64,000 bases of DNA. Origin: UBA9676 sp035532275 (GTDB lineage Bacteria > Actinomycetota > Actinomycetes > Streptosporangiales > Streptosporangiaceae). Below, piece after piece: positions 17,021-28,833 of this stretch. The notes beneath the pieces were generated by a model, which was not told the DNA's origin, ran no database searches, and saw only the letters and a list, made by a program, of their open reading frames with translations. The stretch's first letter is position 1; the number at the start of each line of letters is the position of its first letter. The stretch spans positions 9,855 to 73,854 of the forward strand of contig DATKRG010000269.1 in NCBI GenBank assembly GCA_035532275.1, read 5' to 3'. The translations under genes and the position numbers were made by a program.

Positions 17021-17910
17021 GCGGGCCCGCCGGGGCAGCGCGGCGCCGGGGGGACGGCCCCCAGGTGGGACGCCATCCAGCCGCCGACGCCGCCCGCCAG
17101 GCTGAGCATCTCGCCGGCCGCGTAGGTGTTGCTCGCCTCGTGCACCCGCCGCCTGCCGTCGGCGTAGCCCACCGTGGCGAATACCAGGTAGGGCCCGGCG
17201 GCCTGATCCCAGGACAGCTGGCGCTGCCGGTCACGGAACCTGGCCACCAGCGTGTGGCTGAACGCCACCGCCCGGACACCGGGCGGCAGGCGCCCGGCGC
17301 TGGCGCCGGGCAGCGCACGGGCCGCGGCGCTGGCCGCGGCGGGGCTGGGCAGGACGGCGACGCCCACCGTTACCGCCAGGCTCTGCGTCGCGTCGTCATA
17401 GGTCGCCCTGAGCACGGCCAGGCATCCCTGCCGGGCCAGGACGGCGCCCACCGCGGTGTCGGTGGCCTGCTGGCAGCTGGCCGGGGGCGCGATGCCGATC
17501 CGGCGTGCGGCCAGGGTCAGGTCACCGGTGCCACCCAGCACCCGGCTGGTCACCCGGTACGGGATCCGCCCGGGGAAGATCTCACCGGCGGGCCAGGCGC
17601 GCCAGCGCTTGCCCATCTCCCAGGCCACGATCTGCTGATCCTGCGCCGCGCTGAAGGTGCGCGGCAGGATCTGCACCACGAGCCCGGCCACCGACGCGGC
17701 CAGCCCGGCCAGGGCGAGCACGAGCATGGTGAGCATCAGGCCCCGGCGTCGCCGGCGCGGCGGCCGCGACCGGGATCCGCGTCTGCCCGCGTACCCGCGG
17801 ATCTGGGGACTTGAAGGACGGCGCGGGCCAGGCACCGGCCCGGGTGGCGCCACACCTTCCGCGCCCGGTCCCGGACCGCCGCCTCCCGGGGGCTCCGGCC
17901 GCAACACCAC
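17014..17910 (-). CDS. Single-pass membrane protein of unknown function, co-transcribed with the mycosin-like protease
   Basis: I do not recognise a family with certainty. The 298 residues comprise a Pro/Gly-rich and Arg-rich cytoplasmic N-terminus, one membrane helix (about residues 58-83, LMLTMLVLALAGLAASVAGLVV) and an extracytoplasmic domain of about 210 residues that contains two Cys (ASCQQ and RQGCLAVL) which could pair. The gene ends 7 nt inside the start of the protease gene, so the two are translationally coupled. A partner or substrate role for the protease is an inference from this linkage only. The GTG start at 17910 is the most upstream option; an internal start near the basic stretch cannot be excluded. 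Confidence 0.7.
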   Translation of the reverse strand: MVLRPEPPGGGGPGPGAEGVAPPGPVPGPRRPSSPQIRGYAGRRGSRSRPPRRRRRGLMLTMLVLALAGLAASVAGLVVQILPRTFSAAQDQQIVAWEMGKRWRAWPAGEIFPGRIPYRVTSRVLGGTGDLTLAARRIGIAPPASCQQATDTAVGAVLARQGCLAVLRATYDDATQSLAVTVGVAVLPSPAAASAAARALPGASAGRLPPGVRAVAFSHTLVARFRDRQRQLSWDQAAGPYLVFATVGYADGRRRVHEASNTYAAGEMLSLAGGVGGWMASHLGAVPPAPRCPGGPAC

Positions 17911-17946
17911 ACCGGAATGTTACGGCCTCACCCCAGCAGGCGCCTG

Positions 17947-19125
17947 TCAGTATGACGGCAGGGAGGGATCGACCTGGTTGATCCAGGCCAGCACACCGCC
18001 GCCGACGTGCACCGCATCGGAGAAGCCGGCGTCCTTCACCACGGCCAGGCATTCGGCGCTGCGCTGGCCGCTCTTGCAGTGCAGCACGATCCGCTTGTCC
18101 TGGGGCAGGTGCTCCAGGGCGGCACCGGACAGGAACTCGCCCTTGGGTATGAGCATGGCGCCCGGGATGGAAACGATCTCGTACTCGTTCGGCTCCCGCA
18201 CGTCCACCAGGAAGATGTTGTCCTGGTTGTCGAGCATGTCCTTGAGCTCGGTGGCGGTGATGGTGGACCCGGCGGCCGCCTTCTGGGCGTCCTCCGAGAC
18301 CGTGCCGCAGAACTCCTCGTAGTCGATCAGCTCGGTGATCGACGGGTTCTTGCCGCACACCGGGCACTCGGGGTCCTTCCTGACCCGGACGGGGCGGTAG
18401 GTCATGTCCAGCGCGTCGTAGATCATCAGCCGGCCGACCAGCGGCTCGCCGATCCCGACGATGAGCTTGATCGCCTCGTTGACCTGGATGGACCCGACGG
18501 AGGCGCACAGCACGCCCAGCACGCCGCCCTCGGCGCACGACGGCACCATCCCGGGCGGCGGCGGCTCGGGGTACAGGCAGCGGTAGCAGGGCCCGTGCTC
18601 GGCCCAGAAGACGCTGGCCTGGCCATCGAACCGGTAGATCGAGCCCCAGACGTAGGGCTTGCCGAGCAGCACGCACGCGTCGTTGACCAGGTAGCGGGTA
18701 GCGAAGTTGTCCGTCCCGTCGACGATCAGGTCATAGGGCTCGAAGATCCGCATGGCGTTGTCGGAGTCGAGCCGCTCCTCGTGCAGCACCACGTTGACGA
18801 GCGGGTTGACCTCCTGGATGCTCTCCATCGCGGAAACGGCCTTCGGCCGGCCCACGTCGGACATGCCGTGGATGATCTGCCGCTGCAGGTTCGACTCATC
18901 CACCACATCGAAGTCGATGACGCCCAGCGTGCCCACGCCGGCCGCGGCCAGGTACAGCAGGGCCGGGGACCCCAGCCCGCCCGCGCCGACACACAGCACC
19001 TTGGCGTTCTTGAGGCGCCGCTGCCCGGTCTTCCCGACATCGGGGATGATCAGGTGCCGGGAGTAGCGCCGGACCTCGTCCACGGTCAGGTCGTCAGCCG
19101 GGGAAACCAGCGGGGGCAGCGACAC
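17947..19125 (-). CDS. moeZ: Adenylyltransferase/sulfurtransferase MoeZ (E1-like plus rhodanese)
   Basis: MoeZ activates the C-terminal glycine of small sulfur carriers (MoaD2, CysO, ThiS type) by adenylation, then forms the thiocarboxylate. The N-terminal E1-like domain shows the nucleotide-binding loop GAGGLGSPALLYLAAAGVG, IDFDVVDESNLQRQ, CYRCLYPEPPP and CPVCG (zinc site). The C-terminal rhodanese domain has VDVREPNEYE and LHCKSGQRS with active-site Cys350. At 392 residues it is the standard length. GTG 19125 has AGGAGAG 6 nt upstream. It is a single gene between the protease operon and the Rv3235-like gene. Confidence 0.96.
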   Translation of the reverse strand: MSLPPLVSPADDLTVDEVRRYSRHLIIPDVGKTGQRRLKNAKVLCVGAGGLGSPALLYLAAAGVGTLGVIDFDVVDESNLQRQIIHGMSDVGRPKAVSAMESIQEVNPLVNVVLHEERLDSDNAMRIFEPYDLIVDGTDNFATRYLVNDACVLLGKPYVWGSIYRFDGQASVFWAEHGPCYRCLYPEPPPPGMVPSCAEGGVLGVLCASVGSIQVNEAIKLIVGIGEPLVGRLMIYDALDMTYRPVRVRKDPECPVCGKNPSITELIDYEEFCGTVSEDAQKAAAGSTITATELKDMLDNQDNIFLVDVREPNEYEIVSIPGAMLIPKGEFLSGAALEHLPQDKRIVLHCKSGQRSAECLAVVKDAGFSDAVHVGGGVLAWINQVDPSLPSY

Positions 19126-19399
19126 GGTAGCTCTCCTGAAAGGCGATATCCGGGTTCGTTCTACCCGGCTCCAGCACTAACCCGACACCGGGCAGGCACA
19201 TTCCCGCGCCAGCTCCCGCCCGGCCGGCTCCAGCTTCCCACCCCCGGGCCGCTGGCGCTTCACGCTCCTTCAACGGGGTGGAGCCGAAAATGTCACCAGG
19301 CACGAGTACAACTCAGGGCATGCGGCAGCGCCGGGACTGACCGGTCACGGCGCCGGTGGATACCAGGCCGCTATCTCGCTGACATCACCGGGAGACGCC

Positions 19400-20038
19400 A
19401 TGCCCGAATTGCCGCCCGACCTGCCCGGAGCGCCCCCGCCACCCCCTGAGCAGATGACGCCGGGCCGGCGTCGGTGTCCCCGCCCGGCCGTGGTGCCCAA
19501 GCCGCTGCCCGATCCGGACGGGGTGCTCCTGTGCCGCATCCCCGATTCCGCCCCGCCCTACGACACCGACCAGGCTGACGGCACCGGCGGCGAACTGCCC
19601 GGCGCCCGCGGCACTTCCCGCTCACCCGCCGGCCCGGGCACTCCCAGCAGGTCCGGGCCGCCAGGGGTTCCCGGGCCGCTCCCGGTACCCAGCCGGCCGG
19701 GTACACCGGGCTGGCCGAGCCAGTTCGCGCAGGTCCTGGCGGAAACACTGGCCGGGGCCCGCTCCGCCCACCAGCTGGTGCCGTGGACGACCGAACGTGC
19801 CCGCGACCGCATCCAGCGGCTCGGCCCTCACCTGGCAGCCGGGCAGCGTCCCCGGGTGCGCCGGGTGGTCACCTGCCACCCCACCGCGGACATCCTGGAG
19901 ATGACGGTCGTCGTGGGGTTCGGGCCGCGGGTGCGGGCACTCGCCGTCCGGCTGGAACGGGCAGGCTCGTCCCCCGCCAGCCCCGGCCGCGACGCCCAGC
20001 AGGCCAGGTGGCTGTGCACCACCATCGAGGCAGCGTAG
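19400..20038 (+). CDS. Rv3235-family protein
   Basis: A 212-residue protein with a Pro-rich, disordered first half and a conserved C-terminal domain from about residue 105: FAQVLAETLAGARSAHQL, WTTERARDRIQRL, RPRVRRVVTCHPTADILEMTVVVGFGPRVRALAVRLE and RWLCTTIEAA. This is the pattern of the Rv3235-like family, found in actinobacteria near secA. Its function is not established. It faces secA, with only 12 nt between the two stops. The ATG at 19400 is preferred. The first 100 residues are low in complexity. Confidence 0.8.
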   Translation: MPELPPDLPGAPPPPPEQMTPGRRRCPRPAVVPKPLPDPDGVLLCRIPDSAPPYDTDQADGTGGELPGARGTSRSPAGPGTPSRSGPPGVPGPLPVPSRPGTPGWPSQFAQVLAETLAGARSAHQLVPWTTERARDRIQRLGPHLAAGQRPRVRRVVTCHPTADILEMTVVVGFGPRVRALAVRLERAGSSPASPGRDAQQARWLCTTIEAA

Positions 20039-20050
20039 GCGCGGCCTCGG

Positions 20051-22903
<2,853 letters not shown>

Positions 22904-23234
22904 TTCTCGTCGCGCTCCTCGCGGATCGTTGGCTGTCCGAACTGGTCGCGGCCCGCTGGCCGGCCGGCAGCCCCCAGCCGGCGGCCGGAAGTGTGCCGCC
23001 GCCCTCACAGTCATGGTAGGCGAGTCAGGCAGTGAAGCCGAGCCACGAGCGGTAACAGCCCGCTACCAGATCCAGGCGCCGGGGAGCGGCACGGAACAGG
23101 GCAGGCCGGCATCGCGGCGGGCCCTGGCGGGGTTTGCGAGGGGGCCGGTGCGCACGGGCAAGCCGGCTTCGCCACAATGATGGGTACGGCGGCGGCAGCG
23201 ACGCCAGCCGCCCACCCCGAGAGGAGCGGCGCGC
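22904..23234 (+). other. 331-bp intergenic region between divergent secA and the small membrane protein gene
   Basis: No convincing reading frame, RNA gene or repeat is visible. It should hold the promoters of both flanking genes, but I see no strong -10/-35 pair. The ribosome-binding site GAGAGGAG for the small gene lies near its right end. Confidence 0.6.
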
Positions 23235-23510
23235 ATGGCGGACCAGGTGAGTCCGGGTTCGGTGGCCGGTGGCGGCCAGGAGGCCGGCACCCTCGTCCAG
23301 GCGGTGCCCGGCAGTGGCCACGCGAGCGGGGCGTATCACGGCCGGCCCGTGTCCTGGGTGGCGGTCTCGATCATCATGGCTGGGTTCCTGGTCGGCGGCC
23401 TCGGCCTGATGCTGGGGCCGACCTGGTGGCTGTTCTGGTGCGGCACCGCGGCGGCGGCCGTCGGCGGGCTGCTGGCACTGGGCACCCACATCTTCGAAGA
23501 CTGGTATTAG
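23235..23510 (+). CDS. Small membrane protein with two transmembrane segments (HGxPVSW type)
   Basis: A 91-residue protein with a polar N-terminus containing a His-Gly pair (AYHGRPVSWVAVSI) and two hydrophobic helices (about residues 40-59 and 64-84) joined by PTWWLFWCG. It ends in FEDWY. It resembles a family of small actinobacterial membrane proteins with the same HG...PxxW start (possibly DUF6704), whose role is unknown. GAGAGGAG lies 8 nt before the ATG. It is transcribed away from secA and is followed by the YcaQ-like gene after 55 nt, which appears to have its own promoter. Confidence 0.7.
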   Translation: MADQVSPGSVAGGGQEAGTLVQAVPGSGHASGAYHGRPVSWVAVSIIMAGFLVGGLGLMLGPTWWLFWCGTAAAAVGGLLALGTHIFEDWY

Positions 23511-23553
23511 AAAACCCCGGTCCCGCGGGAACAGGACTGTCGGAGGCCGCCGT

Positions 23554-23566
23554 TAGGCTCCGGCTG
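23554..23566 (+). promoter_or_regulatory. Probable leaderless -10 box before the YcaQ-like gene
   Basis: TAGGCT at 23554-23559 ends 6 nt before the GTG at 23566, and there is no Shine-Dalgarno sequence at the right distance. Confidence 0.45.
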
Positions 23567-24804
23567 TGGCCATCGCGGTAACCCAGCCGGCGCAGCTATC
23601 ACTGTCGGCCGCTGAAGCGCGCATGATGACGCTGCACGCCCAGGGGCTTGTCGGCACGCAGGCGCGCCGTGGCGGGGTCCCTGCGATGCTGCGCAGGCTC
23701 GGGGCGGTCCAGCTGGACACCATCAGTGTGCTGGCGCGCTCGCACGAGCTCGTCGCCTACGCCCGGCTCGGCCCGGTGCCCCGGGAACGGGTCGAGCGCG
23801 CGTACTGGCATCCGCGCCAGCCCACCGCCTTTGAGTACTGGTCCCACGCCGCGTGTGTGCTGCCGATCGAGTACTGGCCCTATTTCGCGTTCCGGCGGCG
23901 TGCCCTGCGCGCCCGCGGCAAGCGCTGGCACCAGAGCCACGAGCAGGTGTGTGCCCAGGTCCTGGCCAGGCTCCAGGCCGAGGGGCCGCTCACCGCCACC
24001 CAGCTCGGCGGGGCAGTGAAGGGGGACGGGGAGGTGGGTGGGGGCGCCTGGTGGGACTGGTCGGACACCAAGATCGCCGTGGAGTGGCTGCTGGACGTGG
24101 GGGAGGTCATCTGCGTGCGCCGGGAAGGCTGGCGCCGCGTCTACGACCTCCCGGAGCGGGTGCTGCCCGCCGCGCTGCTCGCCCACGATCCCAGCGACAC
24201 CGAGTGCCTGGCCCACCTCGCGGCGGTGGCCGCCCGGGCCATGGGGGTGGTGACCCGCGCCGACCTGATCGACTACCACCGGCTGCGGGAAATGACCAGC
24301 CCCGGCACCAGGCACGCCGACCTGGTGGACCAGGCGGCGGAGGCGGCCGGGCTGACACCGGTCTGCGTCGAGGGGGCAGCCGGCCGTGTCACCGCCGCCT
24401 GGGCCGACCCCGCGGCCCTGGCGCAGGCCGCGGCGGGAGCCCGGGGCCGGCACCGGGTCACGCTGCTGTCCCCGTTCGACTCGTTGGTCTGGGACCGCAA
24501 GCGCACCCGCCAGATGTTCGGCTTCGACCACTCGCTGGAGGCCTATGTGCCCCAGGCCAAGCGGGTCCACGGCTACTACGCGATGCCGCTGCTGGCCGGT
24601 GGCAGGCTGGTCGGCCGCGCCGACCCGGTGCGGCGGGGCCAGACCCTGGTCGCCCGCCAGCTGTCACTGGCCACGGCGGCGGCCGCCGGGCCGATGGCCC
24701 GGGCGCTGCGGGAAGCGGCGGAATGGGTCGGCTGCTCCGCGGTCGCCGTGGACCGGGTCGAGCCGCCCCACCTGGCCCAGCGCCTGCACGCCGCACTGCC
24801 CTAA
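23566..24804 (+). CDS. Winged-helix DNA glycosylase of the YcaQ/AlkZ (DUF1006) family
   Basis: Family members unhook DNA interstrand cross-links or remove bulky alkylated bases. The 412-residue protein has the expected core: LGAVQLDTISVLARSHELVAYARLG, AFEYWSHAACVLP, then HTH-containing middle domains, and the signature LLSPFDSLVWDRKRTRQMFGFDHSLEAYVP...RVHGYYAMPLL. The catalytic pair near the N-terminus reads Q-L-D. E. coli YcaQ has Q-x-D, whereas the Streptomyces azinomycin-resistance enzyme AlkZ has Q-x-Q, so this looks like the housekeeping YcaQ/AlkX type. GTG 23566 is supported by a leaderless-type -10 box. It faces the response-regulator gene, 34 nt apart. Confidence 0.85.
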   Translation: MAIAVTQPAQLSLSAAEARMMTLHAQGLVGTQARRGGVPAMLRRLGAVQLDTISVLARSHELVAYARLGPVPRERVERAYWHPRQPTAFEYWSHAACVLPIEYWPYFAFRRRALRARGKRWHQSHEQVCAQVLARLQAEGPLTATQLGGAVKGDGEVGGGAWWDWSDTKIAVEWLLDVGEVICVRREGWRRVYDLPERVLPAALLAHDPSDTECLAHLAAVAARAMGVVTRADLIDYHRLREMTSPGTRHADLVDQAAEAAGLTPVCVEGAAGRVTAAWADPAALAQAAAGARGRHRVTLLSPFDSLVWDRKRTRQMFGFDHSLEAYVPQAKRVHGYYAMPLLAGGRLVGRADPVRRGQTLVARQLSLATAAAAGPMARALREAAEWVGCSAVAVDRVEPPHLAQRLHAALP

Positions 24805-24838
24805 AGGCGGCCGCCTCAGCTGAGCTGACCCGGCCGTC

Positions 24839-25558
24839 TCAGCTGAACTCGATCAGCTTCTCCCGCACCGCGATCATGACGGCCTCCATCCGGGAGTGGA
24901 TCTGGAGCTTCTCCAGGATGTTGCGCACGTGGTTCTTGACCGTGTTCTCGGAGATGAACAGCTCCTTGGCGATGTCGCGGTTGTTCATCCCCCGGGCCAC
25001 CAGCCTGAGCACCTCCATCTCGCGGTCGGTCAGCCGGGGGGCGGGGACCTGCTGCGTGCGTTCTTCCTCGTCCCGCCCGGCGAGCGCCGCGAACTCGGTC
25101 AGGAGCTTGGCCGCCATGGACGGGTTGATGAGGGACTGCCCGCCGTGCACCGCCCGGACCACGTCCGCGACCTCGTCGTAGGGGATGTCCTTGAGCAGGT
25201 AGCCGCTGGCGCCGGCCCGGATCGCCTCGAACAGGTCCTCTTCCTCGTCGCTGATCGTCAGCATGACGATCTTCGCGCTGGGCGCGACCTCCTTCATGCC
25301 ACGGCAGGCCTCGATCCCGCTGCTCTTGGGCATCCGGATGTCCATCAGCACCACATCGGGCAGCGCCTCACCGGCCTTCTCGACCGCTTCCCTGCCATCG
25401 CTTGCCTCGCCGACCAGTTCAAGATCGGGCTCGGTGGCAAGGACCATCTCCAGCCCGCGGCGGAACAGAGCATGATCGTCGACGATCAGCACGCGGATCG
25501 GATCGGGAACCTGCTGGGCATCATCTGCCTCACCGGTGGTTCCGGGATCTCCGCTCAT
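24839..25558 (-). CDS. NarL/LuxR-family response regulator
   Basis: A 239-residue two-component regulator. Receiver domain: VLIVDDHALFRRGLEMVL, phosphorylated Asp73 (VVLMDIRMP), Thr in MLTISD and Lys in LLKDIPYDE. After a linker (EEERTQQVPAP) comes a LuxR-type helix-turn-helix with LTDREMEVLRLVARGMNNRDIAKELFISENTVKNHV. ATG 25558 is chosen because GGGGAGG lies just upstream and the receiver begins normally. The longer frame upstream is low-complexity. No kinase is adjacent. A similar regulator sits between secA and hpf in Streptomyces, so it is a conserved orphan. The target genes are unknown. Confidence 0.92.
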   Translation of the reverse strand: MSGDPGTTGEADDAQQVPDPIRVLIVDDHALFRRGLEMVLATEPDLELVGEASDGREAVEKAGEALPDVVLMDIRMPKSSGIEACRGMKEVAPSAKIVMLTISDEEEDLFEAIRAGASGYLLKDIPYDEVADVVRAVHGGQSLINPSMAAKLLTEFAALAGRDEEERTQQVPAPRLTDREMEVLRLVARGMNNRDIAKELFISENTVKNHVRNILEKLQIHSRMEAVMIAVREKLIEFS

Positions 25559-25832
25559 ATCGCGCCTCCCCTGACCTGTTCCCCTGACCCTGACGCCTGG
25601 CCGGGGCCCGGCTGGCAGGCGTGCGTGCCCGCCATACCCGGCTTCCCGGCCAGTGTGCGGGCGACCTGCCAGATCCCAGGCAGGTCTCACCGGCCGCGGT
25701 CTTGGGTCAAACTCTGGCCGACCAGGCCACGGCATGCAAACCAGCGTCCTGGGCACTCCGCGCTGGCATCAGCGGCGGCCGGGGAGCAGGCCGGCCCGCC
25801 CGGCACCGGCGGCGGGCCGGCTCACCCCCGGT

Positions 25833-26585
25833 TCAGGCTCTCCGGGCGGGCTGCCCCACCGTGCCCGCACCGGCCCTCTCAGCCGCCTCGACCAGGCGGA
25901 TCAGCCCGTACTGGTACCCGTGACGGCGGTAGACCACGCTCGGGTGACCGCAGGCGTCGTCGCGGAACAGGTAGAAGTCGTGCCCGACCAGCTCCATCTC
26001 CAGCAGCGCCTGGTCGATGCTCATCGGCACGGCGGCGTGGAACTTCTCCCGGACGACCAGCGGCCCGTCTCCCTCCATCTGGATGGGGATGACACCATCC
26101 GCGCCGGGCCGTCCATCGGGCTGCAGGTAGCCGCGCGAGGCCAGGGCCGGCTCCAGGCCGAACGCCGGCTCGGGCCACAGGCCGTTCGCGGCGGCCGTGC
26201 CCAGCCCCGCCAGCACCGGCTCGCCGGCCTCGGTGAGCGCCGGGAGCGGGCCGGTGGTGCGTTCCGCCCCGGCACCGCCGTGCTTGCTCTTGCGCCGGTC
26301 CCCCAGCCGGCGCAGGCGTGCCTCCAGTTTGGCGAGGGCACGGTCGAGCGCCGCGTACCGGTCATCGGCCGCCGCTTCGGCCCGGATGACCGGGCCGCGG
26401 GACCGGATCGTCAGCTCGACCCGCTCCCGCCGGTCCGACTGACGCGGATTGCGCTCCGTGGAGACCTCCACGTCAATCCTGATCGCCTTGCTGTCCAGCC
26501 TCTCGATCTTGCCCAGCTTGGCTGAGGCGTGCCTGCGAAAACGTTCCTGCACATCGGTACGCCGACCCTTGAAGATGATGTCCAC
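25833..26585 (-). CDS. hpf: Long-form ribosome hibernation promoting factor
   Basis: HPF binds the 30S decoding region and, in its long form, dimerises ribosomes into inactive 100S particles during stress or stationary phase. The N-terminal domain runs from DIIFKGRRTDVQERFRRHASAKLGKIERL to AADDRYAALDRALAKLEARLRR, followed by a linker of about 75 residues and the dimerisation domain PMSIDQALLEMELVGHDFYLFRD ... YRRHGYQYGLIRL. GTG 26585 is chosen because AAAGGAGG lies 9 nt upstream, and the protein then begins as the family does. Length 250 residues. Expression is probably stress controlled, but I could not define the promoter in the 400 bp upstream. Confidence 0.95.
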   Translation of the reverse strand: MDIIFKGRRTDVQERFRRHASAKLGKIERLDSKAIRIDVEVSTERNPRQSDRRERVELTIRSRGPVIRAEAAADDRYAALDRALAKLEARLRRLGDRRKSKHGGAGAERTTGPLPALTEAGEPVLAGLGTAAANGLWPEPAFGLEPALASRGYLQPDGRPGADGVIPIQMEGDGPLVVREKFHAAVPMSIDQALLEMELVGHDFYLFRDDACGHPSVVYRRHGYQYGLIRLVEAAERAGAGTVGQPARRA

Positions 26586-26985
26586 CAGGGAATCCTCCTT
26601 TCGGCCCGATATACGCGGCGGCACCCGCCCGGCCGACCTGGTCTTCGTCCCCACATCCGCCTGCTGAGGGGTTCGCGGCAGCTTGTTGCCACTACTGCCC
26701 TTCTCCCTGCCCGGGAGACATCGGGTCGCCCGGCGGGGCAGGACTTACCTCTAAGCCGCACCGTGATCAGTCGACGAGAAGTCGCTTTACGTGGGCCGTT
26801 TAGCCTGCGGCTGGCATCGGCTTGCCAGAGCGAGCCACCCACGGCTGGCGGGTGGCCCTGCCTGGCGCAACCACGGACCCGGGCGGGTGCCATGACACGA
26901 AACTAGCCTGCTCCGGGCCCGATGTCAGGACGCGCGGAGCGAGTATTACGTCACCATGGCCGAGGTCAGCCGGGGGAGGCCGACG
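26586..26985 (-). other. 400-bp intergenic region between lpqB and hpf
   Basis: In mycobacteria and Streptomyces a ComF-like phosphoribosyltransferase gene usually lies here. I find no ComF motif in any frame, no convincing gene and no repeat. It probably holds the hpf promoter (AAAGGAGG is at its hpf end) and the end of the lpqB transcript. Confidence 0.55.
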
Positions 26986-28833
26986 TCAGCCGGGGTATGT
27001 CGCGTAGCCGCCGGCCATCACATCACGCCACGGCTCGCCGAGCCCGACCGCGTTCTCCAGCCGCCCCGCCGACATCCCGAGGTAGAGCGGGTTCTGCGGG
27101 CCGGCCGCCGTGACGGACACCATGCCCGGCGGAGCGCTCTGCGGGGTTGGCTGGTCCCCGTTGACGGGCACCTCCCAGAGCCGGGCACCCAGGCCCGGCT
27201 GGGTGATCGCCAGCACGTGATCCTCGTCGTACCAGGTCACGGCGGACGGGCCGGCGAGGCCAGGAGCCAGCGCCACCAGGCGCGAGATCGAGAAGGCGCC
27301 ACCGCCGCGCACGATCGCGCCGAGCTGGAGATAGGCCTCGGGGCCGGTGCCGACGACCAGGACGATCCGGACCCCGTCCGGGGCGACCCGCAGGCCCGTC
27401 ACCGGGCCGGTGCCGAACGGCAGGCTCACCCGCTCCGCGCCGCCCTTGCCGGCCCGGATCACCCAGACGCCCGGCGAGCCGTGTACCCGGCCGGCGACCC
27501 ACAGTTCGTCGGCGCTGTCCCAGCTCACGGCGGAGAACTGGGTGCCGGTCAGCCGGGTGTGCAATCCGCCTGCCGACGCGGGCGCGTGCGGCTTGGCGGC
27601 AGCGGCCAGGTCAGCGGTGTAGACGGTGGTCGCAGGGCCGGCGATGCCCGCCAGGTAGCGGCCGTCCGGCGACACCGCGATCTTGTTCAGCTGGATCTGC
27701 CCGGTTCCCGCCTCGCCGGGCACCGCGACGCTGCGCGCCAGCCGGCCGAACATCCGGACGGCGCCGTTGCTGCTCACGTAGTACAGCGGCTCGTCGTGCC
27801 GGCCGCGCGGTATGTAGTGCCAGTAGTCGGCGAGCCCCTGGACGGCGCCACCGGGCCCCGTCTGCCACAGATGCCCGTTGATCTTGAGCTTGACCGCCTG
27901 GAACAGTGCCGGGCCGTAGGCCGGGCTGGTCAGGGTCCACACCAGCTGGGCGGCCATGGCCTGCACCGTGGACCGCCGTGTCGTGCGGGGCAGCCCGATA
28001 TCGACGATCACGGTCTTGCCGCCGGGCGGGGCTGGCAGCACCTGCACCTTGCGCAGCCGCGCATCCGGCGGGAAGGCGGTCACCGCCGCGTTCTCCAGCC
28101 AGCCGTTCGGGTTCTGCCGCAGGCCGTTGACCAAGGTGGCGACCAGGTTGCTGGACTCGACCGGGACGAACACCGGATCCGGCACCAGCAGCGAGTCCGG
28201 CTGCGCGTAGAAGTACAGGTTGCGTGGGGCGTACACCAGCCGGAACAGCGTGCTGGGCAGCAGCAGCTCCGTGGAGACGCGTGCGGTGCCGGTCTGCGGC
28301 AGGCCGTCGATGCGCCACTGGCCCTTGATCGACTCCAGGGTGAAGACCTGCCGCTGTGCCGCCTGCCCGGGGCTGGCCGGTTTGTACTGGCCGTTCGGCT
28401 CCAGCGTCGCGAGCTGCCGCCAGCTCACGACCACGCTGGCGCGGTTGGTCTGCCCGGACAGCCGCCCGTGCTGCTGGAGCACCGTCGGGTTCTGGGCCAG
28501 GATGGTCACGCTGGTACCGGGCCGCCACCACCTGCTGGCGCTGGCGGTCAGGTACTCCCTGGCGATCTGGTGCCCGTGCGTGAAACTGGCGCTGGCCAGC
28601 AGGAATCCGCTGACGATCTGCTGCGGGGTCCAGTTGGGCTGCGGGCCCTCGACGATCAGCGCGCAGCACGCGGCCCCGCCGCCACCGGGGGGCGCCGGGG
28701 TCGGCGTGGACTGCACCGGCCCGGACGCGGGGATCGTCGCGCAGCCTCCCGCCGCCGCGACCGCCAGGGCCGCCCCGGCCAGCGCCACGGCGCGGGTCCG
28801 GGCGCGGCCTGCCCATCGGCGGCGGTCAGCCAC
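26986..28833 (-). CDS. lpqB: Lipoprotein LpqB, accessory factor of the MtrAB system
   Basis: LpqB is an extracytoplasmic lipoprotein that binds the MtrB sensor domain and modulates MtrA phosphorylation. The 615-residue protein starts with a lipoprotein signal: basic MADRRRWAGRARTR, a hydrophobic core, and lipobox AAGGC with lipidated Cys31. Then follow a GerMN domain (FRLVYAPRNLYFYAQPD...SSNLVATLVNGLRQNPNGWL) and a beta-propeller-like C-terminal domain (AVSPDGRYLAG, SWDSADELWVAGR, WYDEDHVLAI). GTG 28833 overlaps the mtrB stop region (GTGGCTGA), so translation is coupled to mtrB. An alternative GTG three codons upstream is possible. Gene order mtrA-mtrB-lpqB is the conserved one. Confidence 0.95.
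   Translation of the reverse strand: MADRRRWAGRARTRAVALAGAALAVAAAGGCATIPASGPVQSTPTPAPPGGGGAACCALIVEGPQPNWTPQQIVSGFLLASASFTHGHQIAREYLTASASRWWRPGTSVTILAQNPTVLQQHGRLSGQTNRASVVVSWRQLATLEPNGQYKPASPGQAAQRQVFTLESIKGQWRIDGLPQTGTARVSTELLLPSTLFRLVYAPRNLYFYAQPDSLLVPDPVFVPVESSNLVATLVNGLRQNPNGWLENAAVTAFPPDARLRKVQVLPAPPGGKTVIVDIGLPRTTRRSTVQAMAAQLVWTLTSPAYGPALFQAVKLKINGHLWQTGPGGAVQGLADYWHYIPRGRHDEPLYYVSSNGAVRMFGRLARSVAVPGEAGTGQIQLNKIAVSPDGRYLAGIAGPATTVYTADLAAAAKPHAPASAGGLHTRLTGTQFSAVSWDSADELWVAGRVHGSPGVWVIRAGKGGAERVSLPFGTGPVTGLRVAPDGVRIVLVVGTGPEAYLQLGAIVRGGGAFSISRLVALAPGLAGPSAVTWYDEDHVLAITQPGLGARLWEVPVNGDQPTPQSAPPGMVSVTAAGPQNPLYLGMSAGRLENAVGLGEPWRDVMAGGYATYPG

Noticed and set aside
15461..17910. ESX (type VII) secretion locus because of the mycosin-like protease
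   Set aside because: No EccB, EccC, EccD, EccE or WXG100 gene is in the window, so only an orphan protease can be supported.
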